The notes under the pieces were generated by a model. It did not search any database and was not told the origin of the DNA. It saw nothing but the letters and a program-made list of their open reading frames with translations. A stretch of 41,041 nucleotides of DNA from Verrucomicrobiota bacterium (lineage in GTDB: Bacteria; Verrucomicrobiota; Verrucomicrobiia; Verrucomicrobiales; DEV007): positions 1 to 41,041 of the forward strand of contig PKCI01000190.1 in NCBI GenBank assembly GCA_002862135.1, given 5' to 3'. Shown here in pieces: positions 18,642-28,696 of the stretch (positions are counted from its first letter, which is position 1; every line of letters starts with the position of its first letter). Both the position numbers and the translations under genes were made by a program.

Positions 18642-19166
18642 CTACTGATTTCCATCTTCCTCTTCGTCCGCGGGCGTGATTTCGACCTGCCCCTCCTTAA
18701 CTTGGGCATACCCCTTGCCTTCGCTAACCACAACGGCGTAAAACGTTCCACGGGCCGCCGCCACTCCGCTAGGTGTTCGCACCTTAAAATCCAGTTCGCC
18801 GGCCGCGTTTGGTTTGATCAATGCTCCCAAGCTACCGTCTTTTAGATTGATCATCACATCAACCGGTTTGGAATTCTCGTTGACCGTTTCAATGACGACT
18901 TCAGAGTTTTCAGAAACCCGGATCGCAGATCTTGGAGTAATCACAATCACCGCCCTCGATTGGCCTCCAGTTTTCACTGTCCCACCGACTGCAACTTTAT
19001 CTCCCTTTTTCAAAGGGGTGGCCGTTCCATCATCTGCAATGAACCGGACATCACCGACTGCCACCGTGACATCGCCACTCTCAGGTTCTGCCTGCACCCC
19101 AGAAGAAGAAAGGAAAGAAACCGCAGTGAGTGACAAGGCAGTGGTAATAATTGCTGGAATCTTCAT
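18642..19166 (-). CDS. Periplasmic FecR-domain protein
   Basis: A 174-residue exported protein: signal peptide to about residue 26 (SSSGVQAEP), then a single FecR-type domain. The core pattern is VGDVRFIADDGTATPLKKGDKVAVGGTVKTGG, then RAVIVITPRSAIRVSENSEVVIE, and DFKVRTPSGVAAARGTFYAVVV. The family's 'TP-G-AARGT-F-V' signature is clear. Unlike classical FecR sigma regulators it has no membrane helix or cytoplasmic N-domain and no FecI-like sigma factor beside it, so it is probably a soluble periplasmic or wall-associated ligand-binding module. The ATG at 19166 is preceded by GGGTG; a GTG two codons earlier is the alternative. It lies 31 bp upstream of tpsA on the same strand. Confidence 0.87.
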   Translation of the reverse strand: MKIPAIITTALSLTAVSFLSSSGVQAEPESGDVTVAVGDVRFIADDGTATPLKKGDKVAVGGTVKTGGQSRAVIVITPRSAIRVSENSEVVIETVNENSKPVDVMINLKDGSLGALIKPNAAGELDFKVRTPSGVAAARGTFYAVVVSEGKGYAQVKEGQVEITPADEEEDGNQ

Positions 19167-19294
19167 TTTCACCCGGGGTCTAAACTTTGGTCAAGTATGG
19201 CCCCTCAAATCGAAATTACAACCTAATCAAGGCTGGTGCATTAAACGAATAAGCTTGTTAAACGATGCAAACTTTTTGAATCCTTATCCCGATT

Positions 19295-21505
19295 ATGGCC
19301 CAGAAAGCAAAGCGCCGCGGACTTTTTACGCTACTCGCCGCTCCACCACTGATGGCTGCTCTGATGGCCACTTTCTGGTCCAGCGAGTTTGTCAGAGAGC
19401 TCGAAAACGTGACGGTTGACCGACGATTTCGGGCCCGGGCTGACACCGATCCTCTCCCGGATCCCCGCATCGCATTGATTGGTATTGGCGACCACTCACT
19501 TAAAATGGCGGGCCGTTGGGAAGAATGGACGCGAAGCATCCACGGAGCATTTGCCGATGCCTTGGGTGTACGCCCTCCCAAAATTCTCGCATTCGACCTT
19601 TTTTTCTCAGAAACCAGTCGCGATCCGTCCCACGACGAGGCATTTGCGTTCGCTCTTGAACTTCATCCAGGGGCGATCACAGGCATGAGAATCGACGAAA
19701 CAACGGCCCGAATCACGAATGACCCGACGCCTCCCCCCTACCTGCAGGGCACTCGTCCCATCACCAATGTGATTGGCGACACATCCACCATGCTTCACGG
19801 CACTCGAGCAAACGCTCCGATTAAATCGCTCGCTGAAGTTGCCTGGACGGGATTCGTTAATTGCCCAGCTTCAAAATCGGATGGAATGAGGCGGGTGATT
19901 CCACTGGTAGGAATGGTGCAGGACACGATTTACCCTTCGCTGGTTCTCCAGATTCTAATGCAACTCGAAGAGACCTCTTCAGAGGAGGTCGAAGTCATCA
20001 TGGGAGAATCAATCAAGGTGCCCAAATTAGACGGGGGACTCTGGGAAATTCCCATTGATGAAACGGGCGCTATGGCGATCAACTACCGCAACACAGCGTT
20101 ACTCGAAATCACCGACTACGTTGCGACAATGGGAGAATTGGGCGGCTATGAACGGACCGGGATTTGGCCGGACGGGTATCCTCCACTGATCGATCAAATT
20201 GTCATCATCGGCCAGAGCGCTGAAGGGCTGCAGGATCTGGGACCAACTCCCTACAGTCCTAGAGATCCCTTGTTCCGAATACAAGCCACCGCGCTCAATA
20301 ACATCCTCCAGGGAGACTTTATCTCCCATGCGCCCAAGGGCCTCTCCATTGGAATCTGGCTACTGGTAGCCTCGTTGACTCTTTTCCTGCTGCGCAAAGC
20401 GCCGGTCACTCTCGATATGATCGTTCCCTTTCTTGTCGTAGCCGCTTATGGGACCGTCTCTTTCTACATCTTTGAGCAGAAGTCATTGATCCTGCCATTT
20501 GTCCTACCTGTCGCGGGCTTCATCCTGATTCACACCATTACTATTGGTGACCGACTCATCGCTGAACTGCAGGAAAAACGCTACATTAAGGGTGTCTTCG
20601 GCTCTTACGTTTCCCCCGAGGTCGTCGACCAGATCGTCGACTCTGGGGAGTTCCCCGAACTGGGCGGCGAGGAAGTTGATATCTCTATCCTTTTCAGTGA
20701 CATACAGGGATTTTCCACGTTTTCAGAGCAGCTCTCTCCAGTCGAACTCGTCGATCTGATGGTGGAGTATCTCTCCGCCATGACCGAAATCATCACCGAA
20801 GATGGTGGCACTCTCGACAAATACATCGGCGATGCAATCGATGCCATGTATGGCGCTCCCCTTCCTCTTGATGACCACGCCTATCTCGCGGTCGTTTCAA
20901 CCATCCGCATGCAAAACAAGCAGGCTGAGCTTCGCGAAAAATGGACCGCCGAAAACCGCAAACAGCTCATCCGCCACATGAGCACCCGCATCGGCCTCAA
21001 CACCGGCCCTGCGGTTGTCGGCAACATGGGTTCGGTCACGCGCTTCAACTACACCATGATGGGTGACAGCGTGAACCTGGCTGCCCGCTGCGAATCCGGC
21101 GCAAAGAGCTTCGGTGTCTACACCATGATCACCGATGAAACGCGCAAGGCAGCCGAAGCCTCGCACCAGGACGTTCTCTATCGCTACCTCGACCAGATCG
21201 TGGTCCAGGGACGCACTCTTCCCGTTAAGGTGCACGAGGTGATCGGTTTCCTTAGTGATCAGACGCAGAAAACAAGGGACTGTATCGAGCTCTACACCAA
21301 CGGCTTTGGCCACTACCTCAAGATGGAATGGGGCAAAGCTCTCGAGTGCTTTGAAAAGTCATCACCCCTCGAACTGCACCAACCCGAACGGGATGCAGGA
21401 GTCAAAACCAACCCGTCCCGGATCATGATCGATCGATGTTCTTACATGAAGTCCTCCCCTCCAGCCCCTGATTGGGACGGTGTTTACCAGATGAAGTCAA
21501 AGTAG
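19295..21505 (+). CDS. CHASE2-domain class III adenylate/guanylate cyclase
   Basis: A 736-residue membrane signalling enzyme. One N-terminal helix (about 12-30) leads into an extracytoplasmic CHASE2 sensor (about 45-335). Three transmembrane helices (about 345-425) and a cytoplasmic class III cyclase domain follow (about 455-650). Catalytic residues are in place: metal aspartates in FSDIQGFS and YIGDAIDAM, the base-selecting lysine in LDKYIGD, and transition-state Asn and Arg in GDSVNLAAR. The position usually filled by Met/Phe after GDAI is Asp (GDAIDAMYGAP). A short TPR-like segment (FGHYLKMEWGKALECFEKS) closes the protein. The product is probably cAMP; cGMP cannot be excluded. It diverges from the FecR-tpsA-tpsB genes, a pairing that suggests functional linkage. 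Confidence 0.93.
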   Translation: MAQKAKRRGLFTLLAAPPLMAALMATFWSSEFVRELENVTVDRRFRARADTDPLPDPRIALIGIGDHSLKMAGRWEEWTRSIHGAFADALGVRPPKILAFDLFFSETSRDPSHDEAFAFALELHPGAITGMRIDETTARITNDPTPPPYLQGTRPITNVIGDTSTMLHGTRANAPIKSLAEVAWTGFVNCPASKSDGMRRVIPLVGMVQDTIYPSLVLQILMQLEETSSEEVEVIMGESIKVPKLDGGLWEIPIDETGAMAINYRNTALLEITDYVATMGELGGYERTGIWPDGYPPLIDQIVIIGQSAEGLQDLGPTPYSPRDPLFRIQATALNNILQGDFISHAPKGLSIGIWLLVASLTLFLLRKAPVTLDMIVPFLVVAAYGTVSFYIFEQKSLILPFVLPVAGFILIHTITIGDRLIAELQEKRYIKGVFGSYVSPEVVDQIVDSGEFPELGGEEVDISILFSDIQGFSTFSEQLSPVELVDLMVEYLSAMTEIITEDGGTLDKYIGDAIDAMYGAPLPLDDHAYLAVVSTIRMQNKQAELREKWTAENRKQLIRHMSTRIGLNTGPAVVGNMGSVTRFNYTMMGDSVNLAARCESGAKSFGVYTMITDETRKAAEASHQDVLYRYLDQIVVQGRTLPVKVHEVIGFLSDQTQKTRDCIELYTNGFGHYLKMEWGKALECFEKSSPLELHQPERDAGVKTNPSRIMIDRCSYMKSSPPAPDWDGVYQMKSK

Positions 21506-21521
21506 CCTGTTAAAAACAAAA

Positions 21522-21549
21522 ACCGGGCGCCCCTTTCGGAACGCCCGGT
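21522..21549 (-). terminator. Rho-independent terminator of groESL
   Basis: An 8-bp perfect GC-rich stem (ACCGGGCG, 21522-21529, with CGCCCGGT, 21542-21549) has a 12-nt loop. Read on the minus strand it is followed at once by TTTTTGTTTTTAA, so it terminates leftward transcription after groEL. On the plus strand no T-run follows, so it is less effective for the cyclase gene. Confidence 0.88.
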
Positions 21550-21604
21550 CTGAAAGTTAGATCCGGATCGTGAATCCAACGCGATCCGGGATCTCGAAAC
21601 ATGA

Positions 21605-23239
<1,635 letters not shown>

Positions 23240-23270
23240 CTATTTGGTTTTTTGTTAGTTTAAATTCAAT

Positions 23271-23295
23271 AGGGTTGAGTCAGTCAACTAACCCT
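23271..23295 (-). other. Intergenic hairpin between groES and groEL
   Basis: Arms AGGGTT (23271-23276) and AACCCT (23290-23295) form a 6-bp stem with a 13-nt loop. The loop region also contains a smaller inverted repeat (GTTGA/TCAAC on the minus strand). No U-run follows in the direction of transcription. It could be an RNA-processing or stability element that adjusts the groES:groEL ratio; this is inference. Confidence 0.4.
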
Positions 23296-23303
23296 GTTGG
23301 GTG

Positions 23304-23597
23304 TTAGGAGAGAATACCGAGGATATCGCTTTCGTTGACGATGACGCACTCGTCGCCGCCCACTTTGACTTCGGTGCCGCCGTATTTGGAGATGAGCACC
23401 TGGTCGCCCACAGCGACAGAAAACTCGACAACTTCGCCGTCATCAGTTTTTCCGTTTCCAAGTGCAACAACCTCAGCTTCCTGAGGTTTCTCTTTGGCAG
23501 TGTCGGGGAGGAAGATACCGCCTTCAGACTTCTGCTCTTCGGGCTCAATACGCTTCACGAGAACGCGAGTTCCGAGAGGTGTGATGTTAGTTGCCAT
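23304..23597 (-). CDS. groES: Co-chaperonin GroES (10 kDa)
   Basis: A 97-residue GroES with the family pattern [43 protein letters not shown]. This includes the mobile loop (about residues 17-34) that docks on GroEL. The C-terminal segment [33 protein letters not shown] is typical. It is the first gene of groES-groEL. No CIRCE inverted repeat (TTAGCACTC-N9-GAGTGCTAA) is visible between it and dnaK, so regulation probably does not depend on HrcA/CIRCE. Confidence 0.98.
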   Translation of the reverse strand: MATNITPLGTRVLVKRIEPEEQKSEGGIFLPDTAKEKPQEAEVVALGNGKTDDGEVVEFSVAVGDQVLISKYGGTEVKVGGDECVIVNESDILGILS

Positions 23598-23614
23598 TAT
23601 TGTTGGTTAGGTTT

Positions 23615-23636
23615 GTTTTGGTTTTGGTTTTGGTTT
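23615..23636 (-). repeat. Short AAAACC repeats in the groES leader
   Basis: The 5' leader of groES contains about three and a half tandem copies of a 6-base unit (GGTTTT on the plus strand, AAAACC on the transcript), starting about 18 bp before the groES start codon. The stretch is purine/C-only on the RNA and so unstructured. It may keep the ribosome loading site open, since no good Shine-Dalgarno sequence precedes groES. Confidence 0.6.
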
Positions 23637-23752
23637 AAATTCCGAAGTTCGTTGGGCACGCCTCTGGCAGGATTTGCTTCAGGAGCGGGCCGACGACCCC
23701 CGGAATTAAGAGCCCAGCACCCCTAATGGAGACGCAAGGCAAATTGGTTCAT

Positions 23753-25732
23753 TTACTTGCCTTCGCTGACCTCTTCAAATTCCGCATCTACGACATTTCC
23801 TTTGGCCTGTTTGGGCTCGCCGGAATCCTCCTCTGCAGACCCGTTACCGGCAGATCCGGCTCCAGAACCTGCAGCGGCGGCAGCGGCAGCGGCAGCGGGA
23901 TCCATACCGGCAGCACCGGCTGCCTGTTGAGCGGCAGCGGCCAACTCGCCAAACTTGTTCTGCAGAGCATCAGAAGCCGCCTTGATCTTCCCATTGTCGT
24001 CACCCTTGAGGGCTTCTTCAACGTCTGCAACGAGCGGCTCGATCTCAGACTTGGCTTCAGCCGGGAGTTGGTCACCAAGTTCCTCGAGCTGCTTTTTCAC
24101 GGTGTACACCGCGTTATCAGCCGTATTACGGACCTCGATACCCTCTGCCTTTTCCTTGTCAGCATCGGCATACTGCTCGGCTTCCTGCTTGGCCTTTTCG
24201 ATTTCGTCATCGCTGAGGCCGGATGAGCCTTCGATGGAAATATTCTGTTCTTTACCGGTCTCCTTGTCTTTGGCGGACACCTTGAGGATACCGTTACGGT
24301 CGATGTCAAAGGTCACCTCGATCTGAGGCACACCGCGGGGAGCGGAGTTGATTCCGTCGAGGCGGAAGTTACCGAGCATCTTGTTGTCGGAAACCATCTT
24401 GCGCTCACCCTGGCAGACCACAATGTCCACGGAAGGCTGGTTATCAGCTGCCGTGGAGAACACTTGGGACTTCTTAGCCGGGATGGTCGTGTTGCGCTCA
24501 ATCATCGGAGTGGCGATACCGCCCATAGTCTCGATGGAGAGTGACAGAGGAGTCACGTCGAGAAGCACCACGTCTCCGAGCGTCGGGTCTTTGGCAAGAA
24601 CGCCGCCCTGAATCGCAGCGCCAACGGCAACCACTTCATCAGGATTTACTCCCTGATGGGGGTCTTTACCGGCCAGCTTTTTGGCAGTCTCGACCACCTT
24701 GGGCATCCGGGTCATACCACCCACGAGCACCAACTCATCGATGTCACCGGCAGAAACGTTAGCTTCCTTGAGACATGCCGTCACAGGGCTCTTTGTGCGC
24801 TCAAAAAGGCTGTCGGTCATCTGCTCCAGCTGTGCGCGAGTCAGTGTCTGCTGGATGTGCTTAGGACCACTCTGGTCGGCCGTGATGAATGGCAGGTTAA
24901 TTTCGTAGTTCTGGGCAGACGAAAGCGCGATCTTGGCTTTTTCAGCTTCCTCCTTGATGCGCTGGAGCGCGTCAGGCTGACCGTTTAGGTCGATGGAGGT
25001 GTCAGACTGAAACTGATCCACGATAGATGCGATGATGGCATTATCCCAGTCATCACCACCAAGCTGCGTGTCACCGTCAGTCGCGAGTACTTCGAAAAAG
25101 CCCTCGTCGATTTCGAGGACGGAGATATCGAAAGTACCGCCACCGAGGTCATACACGGCGATTTTCTCTTCCCCCTCTTTTTCAAGGCCGTAGGCAAGAG
25201 CCGCTGCGGTAGGCTCGTTGACAATACGCTTCACATCAAGTCCGGCGATCTCACCAGCCGCCTTGGTGGCGTTACGCTGAGAATCGTTGAAGTAAGCCGG
25301 GACCGTAATCACTGCCTCAGTGATGGTTTCACCGAGCTTGGACTCAGCGTCAGCCTTTAACTTACTCAGGACCATCGCAGAAATTTCCTGGGGGCTGTAG
25401 GTCTTGGTCTCGCCACCAACATCCACTTGGATGTGAGCATCACCATTGCTAGCCTTCACGATTTCGTAAGGCGTCTTCTTCTCTTCTTCTGAAAGTTCTT
25501 CGAACTTACGTCCAATCAACCGCTTCGCAGAGAAGATAGTGTTTTTCGGGTTGGTAATGGCCTGGCGCTTGGCTGCTTGGCCAACGAGGCGCTCACCGTC
25601 TTTGCTGAATGCCACCACAGAGGGAGTGGTGCGGGCACCTTCGGCATTCTCGAGAACCACCGGCTGGCCGCCTTCCATAACGGACATACACGAATTCGTG
25701 GTTCCGAGGTCAATTCCAAGAATTTTACTCAT
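23753..25732 (-). CDS. dnaK: Chaperone protein DnaK (Hsp70)
   Basis: A 659-residue Hsp70. The ATPase domain starts [21 protein letters not shown] and contains [14 protein letters not shown], the [15 protein letters not shown] phosphate loop and [14 protein letters not shown]. The linker and substrate domain follow ([19 protein letters not shown]). The C-terminal tail is alanine/glycine-rich and ends [13 protein letters not shown], like the EEVD-type bacterial tail. The ATG at 25732 is chosen because family members begin here and an AAAGGA precedes it; an upstream in-frame ATG at 25780 would add 16 unrelated residues. grpE and dnaJ are not adjacent. groES begins about 155 bp downstream with no obvious terminator between them. 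Confidence 0.98.
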   Translation of the reverse strand: MSKILGIDLGTTNSCMSVMEGGQPVVLENAEGARTTPSVVAFSKDGERLVGQAAKRQAITNPKNTIFSAKRLIGRKFEELSEEEKKTPYEIVKASNGDAHIQVDVGGETKTYSPQEISAMVLSKLKADAESKLGETITEAVITVPAYFNDSQRNATKAAGEIAGLDVKRIVNEPTAAALAYGLEKEGEEKIAVYDLGGGTFDISVLEIDEGFFEVLATDGDTQLGGDDWDNAIIASIVDQFQSDTSIDLNGQPDALQRIKEEAEKAKIALSSAQNYEINLPFITADQSGPKHIQQTLTRAQLEQMTDSLFERTKSPVTACLKEANVSAGDIDELVLVGGMTRMPKVVETAKKLAGKDPHQGVNPDEVVAVGAAIQGGVLAKDPTLGDVVLLDVTPLSLSIETMGGIATPMIERNTTIPAKKSQVFSTAADNQPSVDIVVCQGERKMVSDNKMLGNFRLDGINSAPRGVPQIEVTFDIDRNGILKVSAKDKETGKEQNISIEGSSGLSDDEIEKAKQEAEQYADADKEKAEGIEVRNTADNAVYTVKKQLEELGDQLPAEAKSEIEPLVADVEEALKGDDNGKIKAASDALQNKFGELAAAAQQAAGAAGMDPAAAAAAAAAGSGAGSAGNGSAEEDSGEPKQAKGNVVDAEFEEVSEGK

Positions 25733-25893
25733 AATTTGCTTTTTTCCTTTCGTGCCGAACGGGATCGGCGGGTTTTCCACAGCCTCTGAGAGGGTTGAAT
25801 CTCGAATGGAGGCCGTTATTTCGCGTGACGCTCTCTACTGCAATCGACATGCCAATCGCCTCAATACAGTCTCAAAACGTTTAAAATAAGCTA

Positions 25894-25922
25894 GTTACAG
25901 AAAACTCTTGAGCGTATCTCAA
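25894..25922 (-). promoter_or_regulatory. Candidate sigma-70 promoter of dnaK
   Basis: On the minus strand TTGAGA (25917-25922) and TGTAAC (25894-25899) are separated by exactly 17 bp, giving a leader of about 155 nt before dnaK. The -35 box is part of a perfect inverted repeat TTGAG-N5-CTCAA (25908-25922), so a regulator bound there would block the promoter. The -10 box matches the consensus at four of six positions. No clear sigma-32-type promoter was recognised. Confidence 0.4.
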
Positions 25923-25964
25923 TCAACATTTTTACGAATATTGAGCCCAAATGGCACAGAAACG

Positions 25965-25988
25965 GTCATTTTGGCGCGTCAAAATGAC
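25965..25988. promoter_or_regulatory. 24-bp perfect inverted repeat upstream of dnaK
   Basis: Arms GTCATTTTG (25965-25973) and CAAAATGAC (25980-25988) are separated by 6 bp. It lies about 43 bp upstream of the candidate dnaK -35 box and about 27 bp beyond the stop of the solute-binding protein gene. The symmetry and AT-rich arms suit a dimeric DNA-binding protein rather than a terminator: the stem is AT-rich and no T-run follows on either strand. Confidence 0.6.
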
Positions 25989-26015
25989 ACAGTGCGGCAA
26001 AATAAGCAGCACTCC

Positions 26016-26801
26016 TCAATGGAAGATGAAAGGCACTTCCATGGACTCGAAGGCTGACTTTTGCTCAGCCATGTAGCGCTCGGCGAGCTCGTCGAACTTT
26101 CCGGCTTCACGATAGTCCTTCAGAAAATCATTCACTTGAGCCTTTAGCGCCTCATCTTCCTGTCTCAGGCCCACCGCCCAGGTCTCTTCCCTGATCGGGT
26201 TCAGAATCGGGCGAGTCTTGTCTTCGTTCTGCTTCCAGAACTGGTAAATCGAGATCTGGTCATAGATAAAGACATCCGCTTTCCCCTGCACTACTTCGAG
26301 TGCGCAAGCAGCTGCTTCATCCAGCTTGATCAGTTCAATTCCCTCAAGGTTAGAGGTTGCCCACTGATGACCCGTCGTCGCCATCTTCACAGCAACCCTT
26401 GTTTCCCCTGGCACAAAATCCCCCACCGACTGGATTGGCGAATCCTTCGCCACCAGCATACAGAGACCATTCGTCACGTATCCGTCGGAGAAAGCAATCG
26501 CCTTCTCCCGCTCAGGGGTTCGCGTCATCGAGGAGATGATAAGGTCAATCTTTCCCGACTGGAGTGCCGGTATGATTCCACTCCATTCGACGTCTCGAAT
26601 CTCTAGCTCCTTCCCAACCGATTCGGCCAGCCCTTCAGCCATCCGAACGCTGATTCCATCGGGCTGATTGTCAGGGCCGCGCATCTCGAATGGCGGGTAA
26701 GCCAACTCCATCCCCACCACCAAAGTCGAATCGTCCTTGTTACAGGAACTCAAGCAAATTGAGGCCAGAAGCGCGATGGATAGCCAGCGAAGCAATTTCA
26801 T
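26016..26801 (-). CDS. Solute-binding lipoprotein, amino-acid ABC transporter type (SBP family 3)
   Basis: A 261-residue periplasmic binding protein. The signal is of lipoprotein type: MKLLRWLSIALLASICLSSC, with lipobox LSSC and the lipidated Cys at residue 20. The mature part has the family-3 pattern: VGMELAYPPFEMRGPDNQPDGISVRMAEGLA, KIDLIISSMTRTPEREKAIAFSDGYV, and KADVFIYDQISIYQF. It should bind a polar amino acid for ABC import. No permease or ATPase gene is adjacent, so it is an orphan here. The ATG at 26801 gives the cleanest lipoprotein signal; ATGs at 26810 and 26861 are in frame. It diverges from eboA. Confidence 0.9.
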   Translation of the reverse strand: MKLLRWLSIALLASICLSSCNKDDSTLVVGMELAYPPFEMRGPDNQPDGISVRMAEGLAESVGKELEIRDVEWSGIIPALQSGKIDLIISSMTRTPEREKAIAFSDGYVTNGLCMLVAKDSPIQSVGDFVPGETRVAVKMATTGHQWATSNLEGIELIKLDEAAACALEVVQGKADVFIYDQISIYQFWKQNEDKTRPILNPIREETWAVGLRQEDEALKAQVNDFLKDYREAGKFDELAERYMAEQKSAFESMEVPFIFH

Positions 26802-26884
26802 GACGCACATCTTTGCGCCGCTCTTCTGAAACTCAAGGTGTTTGACTATCTTTTGAATCAAATCCAGCGTGTAGGTAGTTTCAG

Positions 26885-27772
26885 ATGCGAGAACGACTCA
26901 TTGAGATCCTTGGCAAAACTTCGGACCCTGAAGCAGTCGCCTGGTTACAGCAGACGGTCGATGAACAGGGAAAAAGCTTCCAGCAACGGCCGTTCTACTA
27001 CGCGTTCAGTGGAGTTTCACGCCGTTTCGACAAGAAGGCGACCACCGATGCCGGGGTTGGCCAGCTCACTTTCCTCTCTAAAACGGCTCCCGGTTTCACT
27101 GTCGCAGGCTGGGACGAATTCCGCCTCGCCCGCGTCATCTTGCTCACGGTCCTCGCTGAACAGGAGAAAGACATCTTTCTGGAAAATCTGAAAGCGCTCA
27201 TCGGAACAGCCGACCTTCGCGAGCAAGTCGCCATTTTCTCTGCCTTCCCCCTGCTTCCTCATCCCGCAGCACTGGTTGAATTCGCCACAGACGGCCTACG
27301 TTCTAACATCATCGATATCTTCGATTCCATTTCACTGAACAACCCTTTCGCCTCGGAGAATTTTACTGACGAAGCCTGGAATCAAATGGTGCTCAAAGCT
27401 ATCTTCATCACCCGCCCGCTCTATCGCATCGTGGGTCACGGGGAACGCACCAACTTGGCTCTTGCTGAAGCCATTTCCGATCTCGCTCACGAACGCTGGG
27501 CGGCCGGCCGCACGATTACTCCGGAAGCGTGGCGCAGTTGCACCAATTTCCTAGACGAAAGAATTTCCGGCGATATTGCCAAAATGGCAGGCAGCAGCGA
27601 AGCCAACGACCGCTCCGCCGCGGCATTGGTTGTCTCCACAGCTGAAGGCAAGCTGGATTCTCTCAAGGACCGCCTTTCCAAGGAGATCGCCGCCATCGAA
27701 TCCGGCGAACTCACCTGGCATTCTCTCGGTCAGACCGTGGAAGAGCAACTTATCCGTAAAAGTTTAACCTAA
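26885..27772 (+). CDS. eboA: EboA-family protein
   Basis: A 295-residue, mostly alpha-helical cytoplasmic protein with no signal or membrane segment. The body (FYYAFSGVSRRFDKK; PGFTVAGWDEFRLARVILLTVLA; FDSISLNNPFASENFTDEAWNQMVLKAIFI) matches what I know of EboA, the family named after the ebo cluster of cyanobacteria, bacteroidetes and some algal plastids. The cluster is implicated in moving a metabolic precursor across the inner membrane (shown for scytonemin in Nostoc); EboA's own biochemistry is unknown. A TatD-type hydrolase (EboB) follows 18 bp later, the usual ebo order, which strengthens the call. The rest of the ebo cluster is absent here. Confidence 0.85.
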   Translation: MRERLIEILGKTSDPEAVAWLQQTVDEQGKSFQQRPFYYAFSGVSRRFDKKATTDAGVGQLTFLSKTAPGFTVAGWDEFRLARVILLTVLAEQEKDIFLENLKALIGTADLREQVAIFSAFPLLPHPAALVEFATDGLRSNIIDIFDSISLNNPFASENFTDEAWNQMVLKAIFITRPLYRIVGHGERTNLALAEAISDLAHERWAAGRTITPEAWRSCTNFLDERISGDIAKMAGSSEANDRSAAALVVSTAEGKLDSLKDRLSKEIAAIESGELTWHSLGQTVEEQLIRKSLT

Positions 27773-27790
27773 CCCCCACCCGACTTCCCT

Positions 27791-28696
27791 ATGCGATTCT
27801 TCGATTCCCATGTCCACATGGTCTCCCGCACCACGGACGACTATCAGCGAATGGCTGCCGCCGGCGTCACCGCAATCATCGAACCCTCCTTCTGGCAAGG
27901 ACAGCCGAGAACAGAGCCTGGCACTTTCAAGGACTACTTCAACTCACTGATCGGCTTCGAACGGTTTCGAGCGAGCCAATTCGGTATCAAGCACTACTGC
28001 ACCATCGGACTGAACCCGAAGGAGGCGAACAACGAGAAACTCGCTGAAGCCGTCCTCGAATTGATGCCGCTTTACATCTGCAAGGAGGGCGTCGTCGGCA
28101 TTGGCGAGATCGGCTACGACGATCAAACCAAGGCGGAGGAGAAATACCTCATCAAGCAGGCCGAGCTCGCTCTGGAGGCAGACCTGCCGATCCAAATCCA
28201 CACGCCTCATCGCGACAAAAAGAAAGGCACCATCCGCACCATGGACGTGCTCGAAGATGTCGGGATTGATCCCTCCAAGGTCATTATCGATCACAACAAC
28301 GAGGAAACGGTTAAAGAAGTGCTCGATCGTGGTTACTGGACCGCTTTCACCATCTACCCCCACACCAAGCTCGGAAATCAGCGCATGGTTGAACTGATGC
28401 TCGAATACGGTGGTGAGAACATCGTCATCGACAGTGCCGCCGACTGGGGCATCAGCGACCCTCTCGCCGTTCCCAAGACAGCAGCCCTGATGAAAGAGCG
28501 TGGCATCAGCCTCGAAGAGATTGAGCAGGTCACCTACCACAACCCTCTGAAGGCCTACGGCCAGAGCGGTCAGGTCGAGGAGTCCGATTGGGATGATTCC
28601 GAAGGCATTGATCCCGCCGCGCTTTTCGAGGGCAACACGCTTCTCCGGGGGGGCATGGATGTTGAGACGGCGATGTCTCAATACACCATCGAATAA
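27791..28696 (+). CDS. eboB: TatD-family metal-dependent hydrolase, EboB type
   Basis: A 301-residue TIM-barrel hydrolase. Metal ligands are visible: H7-x-H9 in DSHVHM, the glutamate in GIGEIGYDD, the histidine in IQIHTPHRD, the histidine in VIIDHNNEE and the aspartate in VIDSAADWG. The family is related to TatD but is the longer variant found in ebo clusters, with no sign of the nuclease-specific features. The substrate is unknown. Adjacency to eboA (18 bp) indicates one transcript. The last 19 bases overlap a possible convergent gene at 28678. Confidence 0.88.
   Translation: MRFFDSHVHMVSRTTDDYQRMAAAGVTAIIEPSFWQGQPRTEPGTFKDYFNSLIGFERFRASQFGIKHYCTIGLNPKEANNEKLAEAVLELMPLYICKEGVVGIGEIGYDDQTKAEEKYLIKQAELALEADLPIQIHTPHRDKKKGTIRTMDVLEDVGIDPSKVIIDHNNEETVKEVLDRGYWTAFTIYPHTKLGNQRMVELMLEYGGENIVIDSAADWGISDPLAVPKTAALMKERGISLEEIEQVTYHNPLKAYGQSGQVEESDWDDSEGIDPAALFEGNTLLRGGMDVETAMSQYTIE

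Noticed and set aside
23598-23752. CIRCE element upstream of groES
   Set aside because: I looked for TTAGCACTC-N9-GAGTGCTAA and near matches here and upstream of dnaK and saw none.
23850-23910. Short GC-rich triplet repeats near the 3' end of dnaK
   Set aside because: They encode the alanine/glycine-rich tail common in bacterial DnaK proteins, so they are ordinary coding sequence.
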